Source: Yersinia alsatica
Lineage (GTDB): Bacteria; Pseudomonadota; Gammaproteobacteria; Enterobacterales; Enterobacteriaceae
Direction of reading: 5' to 3'
NCBI RefSeq assembly: GCF_902170305.1
Contig: NZ_CABHWW010000033.1
Coordinates: 186,001 to 250,000, forward strand
Length of the DNA stretch: 64,000 nt
Under the pieces are notes generated by a model. That model was not told where the DNA came from. It saw only the letters and a program-made list of their open reading frames with translations, and searched no databases. Below, piece after piece: positions 58,907 to 64,000 of this stretch; positions within the stretch are counted from its first letter, which is position 1, and each line of letters begins with the position of its first letter. The position numbers and the translations under genes are program-made.

Positions 58907-59868
58907 CCGAGCATAACTACCCTAACCCATTGATTGAGCAGCGGGCAGATCCATTTATCTATCGGCACACTGATGGCTATTATTATTTCACCGCTTCTGT
59001 ACCTGAATATGACCGCCTGGAATTACGCCGTGCAGAATCACTAACAGGGCTTGCTCAGGCTGAAGCGATAACCGTCTGGCGCAAGCCACAGCAAGGCCCA
59101 ATGAGTGCATTAATCTGGGCACCTGAACTGCATTTTATTGAGGGCAAATGGTATCTCTATTTTGCCGCAGCACATTCAGCGGAAATCGCCGGGGGGTTAT
59201 TCCAGCATCGAATGTTTGTACTAGAGTGTGATGCCGCCAATCCGCTCACGGGTAAGTGGGTTGAAAAAGGGCGTATCGCGACGCCATTAGACAGTTTTTC
59301 GCTGGATGCAACACACTTTGAGCATAACGGAAAACACTACTATTTATGGGCTCAAAAAGATCCGGAGATTCGAGGGAATTCAAACTTGTATCTGGCCGAA
59401 ATGGAGAACCTATGGACACTAAAAGGCGAGCCAGTCATGCTGAGTAAACCTGAATTACCTTGGGAAACCATCGGTTTTTGGGTCAATGAAGGTCCGGCGG
59501 TTATTAAACACGGAAAACGTATTTTTATCAGTTATTCAGCCAGTGCTACCGATGAAAATTACTGTATTGGGCTGCTCTGGGCTGATATCAACAGTGATAT
59601 CTTGGATGCGGCACAATGGCATAAATTACCAGAACCTGTATTTCGGACTCAATACCAGAATCGCCAATTTGGCCCTGGCCACAATAGCTTTACCCGCAAT
59701 GAGCACGGTGAAGATGTGTTGGTCTATCACGCCCGCAACTACACTGAAATTGAGGGCGACCCGCTTTATGACCCTAATCGTCATACCCGAATCAAGAGTA
59801 TAAGTTGGGATGAACAAGGTATGCCGATATTCGGTGAGCCACCAGCAGATACAACTGCCATATTTTAA
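58903..59868 (+). CDS. Glycoside hydrolase family 43 enzyme (xylosidase/arabinofuranosidase)
   Basis: 321 residues without signal peptide, so it cleaves imported oligosaccharides in the cytoplasm. The five-bladed beta-propeller catalytic triad is visible: RADPFIYR (base Asp), SLDATHFEHNG (pKa-tuning Asp) and VNEGPAVIKHGKRIFISYSA (acid Glu); GPGHNSFTRNEHGEDVLVYHAR is the metal-His blade. The exact split between beta-xylosidase and alpha-L-arabinofuranosidase cannot be told by eye. ATGA overlap with the transporter (as yagG-yagH). No regulator is adjacent. Confidence 0.9.
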   Translation: MTEHNYPNPLIEQRADPFIYRHTDGYYYFTASVPEYDRLELRRAESLTGLAQAEAITVWRKPQQGPMSALIWAPELHFIEGKWYLYFAAAHSAEIAGGLFQHRMFVLECDAANPLTGKWVEKGRIATPLDSFSLDATHFEHNGKHYYLWAQKDPEIRGNSNLYLAEMENLWTLKGEPVMLSKPELPWETIGFWVNEGPAVIKHGKRIFISYSASATDENYCIGLLWADINSDILDAAQWHKLPEPVFRTQYQNRQFGPGHNSFTRNEHGEDVLVYHARNYTEIEGDPLYDPNRHTRIKSISWDEQGMPIFGEPPADTTAIF

Positions 59869-59916
59869 GATGTAGAGTTGCTGGCTGTCATCACTTGACC
59901 GCGTGATTGATAGAGC

Positions 59917-59945
59917 ACTGGCCGGAAGCAAACACTCCGGCCAGT
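59917..59945. terminator. Perfect hairpin between GH43 gene and ampE
   Basis: ACTGGCCGGA-9-base loop-TCCGGCCAGT, a perfect 10-base GC-rich stem between convergent genes. No T-run on either side. Confidence 0.5.
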
Positions 59946-59961
59946 ACAGTGAGTCAACCGG

Positions 59962-60816
59962 CTATACCAAGGCACCATAAATTGTCAGTAACGCGACAAC
60001 GACAATCACCGTCAACGTGACTTTTCGCGCCAGAGAAACCGCCGCTCTAGGTGTTTGCACGGGATCTAAATGAGGTTCTCGCGCTAACGAATACTGGGCG
60101 AGGCGCGTCAGTACTTGATACTGCTGAGAGCGGAAATCCCCCAATGAAGCAAACCAGGCAGGTAGCGCTCTTTCACCGTGCCCCAATAGTGCATAGGCGA
60201 CGCCCACTAACCGCACTGGGATCCAGTCCAGACAATGCAAGATGCTATCAATACCAGATTGAGAACGCTGTAAAGGTGTGTGATGGCGTGCCAGCCAAGT
60301 TTGGTATCCACGTAACATTGCGTAGCCCGCTAAAGCCACCGGGCCGTAATTAGCACAGACAACAAACCAGAAAATAGGCGCTAAGTAATAGCGGAAGTTT
60401 ATCCATAGCAAGGCATTTTGTAGAGACTGTAATCTGACTTTCTCGCCACTATCCACCGGCAAGCCGTGGATCAGCGCAAGCTCCTCTGCCATTTTGTCAG
60501 TGGCATGAGCATCACCCTGACGAGCTGCTTTCAAATAAGCACGATAATGTTTACGAATTCCACCGGCCCCAATGCACAGCAGGCAAATTAGGATCCAAAG
60601 CAGCAGCAGAGGGAAACCAAACAAGATGTTTTGCACTAACCGTAAAATTAGCCATACCAACGCCATCCACACCGCAGTCAGTAAAATTGTTTGTACCAAC
60701 GAAAAGTGACGTAAACGCGTAAATACGACTTCAAGGCGATGATCTAGCTGCCAATGTTCGCCCAGTTTAAATAAGCGCTCCCATGCAAGCACCAGCAACA
60801 GCGTAAACAGTGTCAT
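59962..60816 (-). CDS. ampE: AmpE, inner-membrane regulatory signalling protein
   Basis: 284-residue integral membrane protein linked genetically to AmpD; role unresolved, proposed sensor. Matches E. coli AmpE at [35 protein letters not shown]. Several helices, including [14 protein letters not shown] and [14 protein letters not shown]-like stretches and a C-terminal anchor ([20 protein letters not shown]). 141 bases after ampD. Confidence 0.93.
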   Translation of the reverse strand: MTLFTLLLVLAWERLFKLGEHWQLDHRLEVVFTRLRHFSLVQTILLTAVWMALVWLILRLVQNILFGFPLLLLWILICLLCIGAGGIRKHYRAYLKAARQGDAHATDKMAEELALIHGLPVDSGEKVRLQSLQNALLWINFRYYLAPIFWFVVCANYGPVALAGYAMLRGYQTWLARHHTPLQRSQSGIDSILHCLDWIPVRLVGVAYALLGHGERALPAWFASLGDFRSQQYQVLTRLAQYSLAREPHLDPVQTPRAAVSLARKVTLTVIVVVALLTIYGALV

Positions 60817-60957
60817 TAGCTCTTATTCTCCCTTTCTTAACCAACCCTAAAACAGGGCGTATGCCTCCCGGCATGCATAAACGACAATATCAGTCGAGGC
60901 TAAATGCGAATAAGCACTCGACAATAAACCTCTGGTTAATACTGGACTACCTAGGCA

Positions 60958-61515
60958 TTACGATGGCTGAGATAACGCCGCCAAACGCTGTTGATACAAT
61001 ACCCAGTCAAAAGCTGGACCGGGATCAGTTTTACGACCTGGTGCAATATCACTGTGACCCGTCACCCGCTCTGCGGTTATTGGATAGTGGGCAAAAAGTA
61101 GCGCACTTATCTCGGTTAGGCTGCGATATTGTGCGGGCGTAAACGGTAACACATCTGTTCCTTCCAACTCGACTCCAATGGAGAAATCGTTACACCGCTC
61201 ACGCCCGGCAAAAGTTGATACTCCAGCATGCCAGGCACGCTTATCAAAAGGAACATATTGAATAATTTCACCGTCTCGGCGAATGAGGCAATGAGCCGAA
61301 ACACGTAAGTGAACAATATCGGCAAAATAAGGGTGTGCATTAGCATCGAGTGTACCGGTAAATAGTTGGTCGATATACGGGCCACCGAACTCACCCGGAG
61401 GCAAACTGATATTATGAATCACCAACAGATAAGGGTCTTCACCTTCGGGCCGCTGATCGAAATGGGGAGAAACCACCCGTTTAACCCCTGAAATCCAGCC
61501 ATTATCTAACTGCAT
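60958..61515 (-). CDS. ampD: AmpD, cytosolic 1,6-anhydro-N-acetylmuramyl-L-alanine amidase
   Basis: Cleaves recycled muropeptides and so keeps AmpR-controlled beta-lactamase off. 185 residues, amidase_2 fold; zinc ligands are His in LVIHNIS (34), His in GHSDIAPGRKTDPGPAFDW (about 154) and Asp (about 164). WHAG and NDFSIGVELEG are present. Intact and therefore unlikely to derepress AmpC. Divergent from nadC over a palindromic repeat. Confidence 0.96.
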   Translation of the reverse strand: MQLDNGWISGVKRVVSPHFDQRPEGEDPYLLVIHNISLPPGEFGGPYIDQLFTGTLDANAHPYFADIVHLRVSAHCLIRRDGEIIQYVPFDKRAWHAGVSTFAGRERCNDFSIGVELEGTDVLPFTPAQYRSLTEISALLFAHYPITAERVTGHSDIAPGRKTDPGPAFDWVLYQQRLAALSQPS

Positions 61516-61559
61516 TGTTTATCTAAGCCCTCTAATAATAGACTTCAACCGGCTCTTTT

Positions 61560-62637
<1,078 letters not shown>

Positions 62638-62840
62638 TCCTAGCAAAATATCTTCGGCGGAATACAACCATTAACAGACTCTGATTCTGTTTTGCGAACC
62701 CCGCCGAAGTTATCTGTCCCGCTATTGCAACGACCTAAATATTCGACAGTACGCTTCGCAAATCAATGTAATGCCCCTATTGCCATAAATTAAAAAGCGG
62801 CACTCTTACCTCGTTTTCACACACACAAGGAAAGTGCTAT

Positions 62841-63284
62841 ATGGCTAATCAACAAGGTTTTACATTAATTGAATTGATGGTCGCAATTGCCATCATTGCT
62901 GTTCTCAGCGGCATTGGCATCCCGTCCTATCAGCGTTATATCCAGAAAGCAGCACTCACCGATATGTTACAAACCATTGTTCCCTACAAAATGGCGGTAG
63001 AGCTTTGCGCTATGGAACATGCCAGCCTTGATAGCTGTAATGCAGGTAAGCATGGGATTCCAGCAGGGGAAAAGTCACGTTACGTTAGCACCACTGCCAT
63101 TAATAAGGGGGTGATTACATTGACGGGCCTGCACACTCTTACCGATTTGACGTTGGCGATGTCGCCGACATTCAATCAGAGTGGAAATGTCACCTGGACA
63201 AGAACATGTATAGCTAAAGATAGCAGCCTTACTGATAGCTGTAACAGCGTGTTCCGTTTCAATGATAAGGCCTCAATAGAATGA
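62841..63284 (+). CDS. ppdD: PpdD, type IV major pilin-like prepilin
   Basis: Prepilin with short leader MANQQG, cleaved before FTLIELMVAIAIIAVLSGIGIPSYQRYI (methylated Phe, Glu5). 147 residues; a C-terminal disulfide region has Cys near 117 and 129 plus a second pair around 52 and 61. AAGGAAAG precedes ATG. Same place as E. coli ppdD-hofBC, after nadC. Overlaps hofB by four bases. Confidence 0.94.
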   Translation: MANQQGFTLIELMVAIAIIAVLSGIGIPSYQRYIQKAALTDMLQTIVPYKMAVELCAMEHASLDSCNAGKHGIPAGEKSRYVSTTAINKGVITLTGLHTLTDLTLAMSPTFNQSGNVTWTRTCIAKDSSLTDSCNSVFRFNDKASIE

Positions 63285-64000
63285 GTGAATTTATGGCATC
63301 CTCACCCCAAATAATTAGTGATGAATTACACACACTTTGTCGCCGTCATCGAACAATAGCTCTAACTCTTGATGGTCAGAATTTGTCTATCGCCTCATCA
63401 AGCCCCGTCGATGATGAACTATTAACGGCACTGCGCTTTACTTGTGGCCGCAAGATAAGAGTGGAATATTGGCCAGAAGCCAAAATTGAACAATCATTAA
63501 ATCTGGAGTTATTCGAAGACACTAAATCCAAAGAATCCCATCAGGATAGCGCTGTAAAAGGCAGGGAACCGCTTGGGGCTACATCATCAAACCTGTCACT
63601 ACAAAATTCTGATGAAATGCAGTTGGATAACGAAAGTGATATTCCTGTTATCCAATTTATAACCCAAACACTGAGGCTAGCCATTGCAAAGCGGGCATCA
63701 GATATCCATTTTGAACCTTATCAGCATCACTATCGCATCCGATTAAGAATTGATGGTGTACTGCATGAAGCTCCACCGCCCATAGCCGAATTAGCCAGTC
63801 GAATCAGTAGCTGCCTGAAGGTCATGGCTAAACTGAATATCGCTGAAAAGCGGCTATCACAGGATGGTCAACTCGCTCTGTTGTTAGACGGTATCCGCTA
63901 CTCCATGAGAATAGCAACTCTTCCGGTGCAGTATGGCGAGAAAGTCGTACTAAGAATTCTGAACACCCAGCAGAAACCTACGCTCGAAAAACTGGGGTTA
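63281..64000 (+). CDS. hofB: HofB, GspE/PilB-type pilus assembly ATPase (partial, 3' end outside window)
   Basis: First 240 residues of the secretion ATPase that powers pilin assembly. ATG overlaps the ppdD stop (ATGA). N-terminal domain to about residue 110 is variable; from there VIQFITQTLRLAIAKRASDIHFEPYQ begins the conserved N2 domain, with IRLRIDGVLHE and KVMAKLNIAEKRLSQDGQ. The Walker A and His boxes lie beyond the window. The N-terminal part has Ser-rich, low-conservation linker around 85-115. Confidence 0.92.
   Translation, partial: MSEFMASSPQIISDELHTLCRRHRTIALTLDGQNLSIASSSPVDDELLTALRFTCGRKIRVEYWPEAKIEQSLNLELFEDTKSKESHQDSAVKGREPLGATSSNLSLQNSDEMQLDNESDIPVIQFITQTLRLAIAKRASDIHFEPYQHHYRIRLRIDGVLHEAPPPIAELASRISSCLKVMAKLNIAEKRLSQDGQLALLLDGIRYSMRIATLPVQYGEKVVLRILNTQQKPTLEKLGL

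Overview
The window is chromosomal DNA of an enterobacterium, almost certainly a Yersinia. The housekeeping proteins are close relatives of the E. coli erpA-mrcB, hrpB-panD, hpt-speD and acnB-ppdD blocks and follow nearly the same order. The gaps hold AT-rich insertions and about 125-bp palindromic repeats of a kind I recall from Yersinia genomes. The species cannot be fixed by eye.

Layout. 1-3.4 kb: erpA (cut by the window edge), clcA, hemL. 3.4-8 kb: a small unknown membrane protein gene, then fhuCDB (hydroxamate siderophore import, perfect Fur box) without fhuA. 8-13.2 kb: mrcB and hrpB. 13.3-21 kb: thpR-sfsA-dksA-gluQ-pcnB-folK and panB-panC-panD (RNA turnover, stringent response, folate and pantothenate synthesis). 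pcnB appears to start at an ATT codon, as in E. coli. 21-28.2 kb: a secreted polysaccharide deacetylase, the YadGH ABC exporter, can, hpt, cueO (with a clear CueR-type promoter) and yacC. 28.3-30 kb: speE-speD.

Accessory region 1, 30-36.4 kb: a 1687-residue two-partner-secretion exoprotein of the CdiA/FhaB type, a probable cognate immunity gene overlapping its end, and a second possible immunity-type gene between two similar terminators. No TpsB/CdiB transporter gene is adjacent. 36.4-40.6 kb: a YddG-type exporter whose stop codon lies inside a palindromic repeat, then yacL and acnB. 41-44.7 kb: a FepA-like TonB-dependent receptor with a Fur box and a divergent AraC-type regulator.

Accessory region 2, 44.9-47.7 kb, is the most interesting part. 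Two tandem paralogous genes encode exported proteins of 437 and 433 residues. Each has a signal peptide, a shared two-cysteine and proline-rich N-terminal half, a short basic motif nearly identical to the c-Myc nuclear localisation signal, and a C-terminal domain with the layout of mono-ADP-ribosyltransferase toxins (YRG, then FFSTT, then an ER(I/V)FLP segment). They look like undescribed host-directed toxins.

47.8-57.2 kb: the pyruvate dehydrogenase operon pdhR-aceE-aceF-lpdA with a perfect PdhR operator, a possible three-way RNA junction ahead of aceE and palindromic repeats in two of its gaps, then aroP. 57.5-59.9 kb: an inserted two-gene pentoside operon (GPH transporter and GH43 glycosidase). 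60-64 kb: ampE, ampD, nadC, and the start of the type IV pilus genes ppdD-hofB (hofB cut by the window end). No rRNA, tRNA, CRISPR array, insertion sequence or prophage was recognised.
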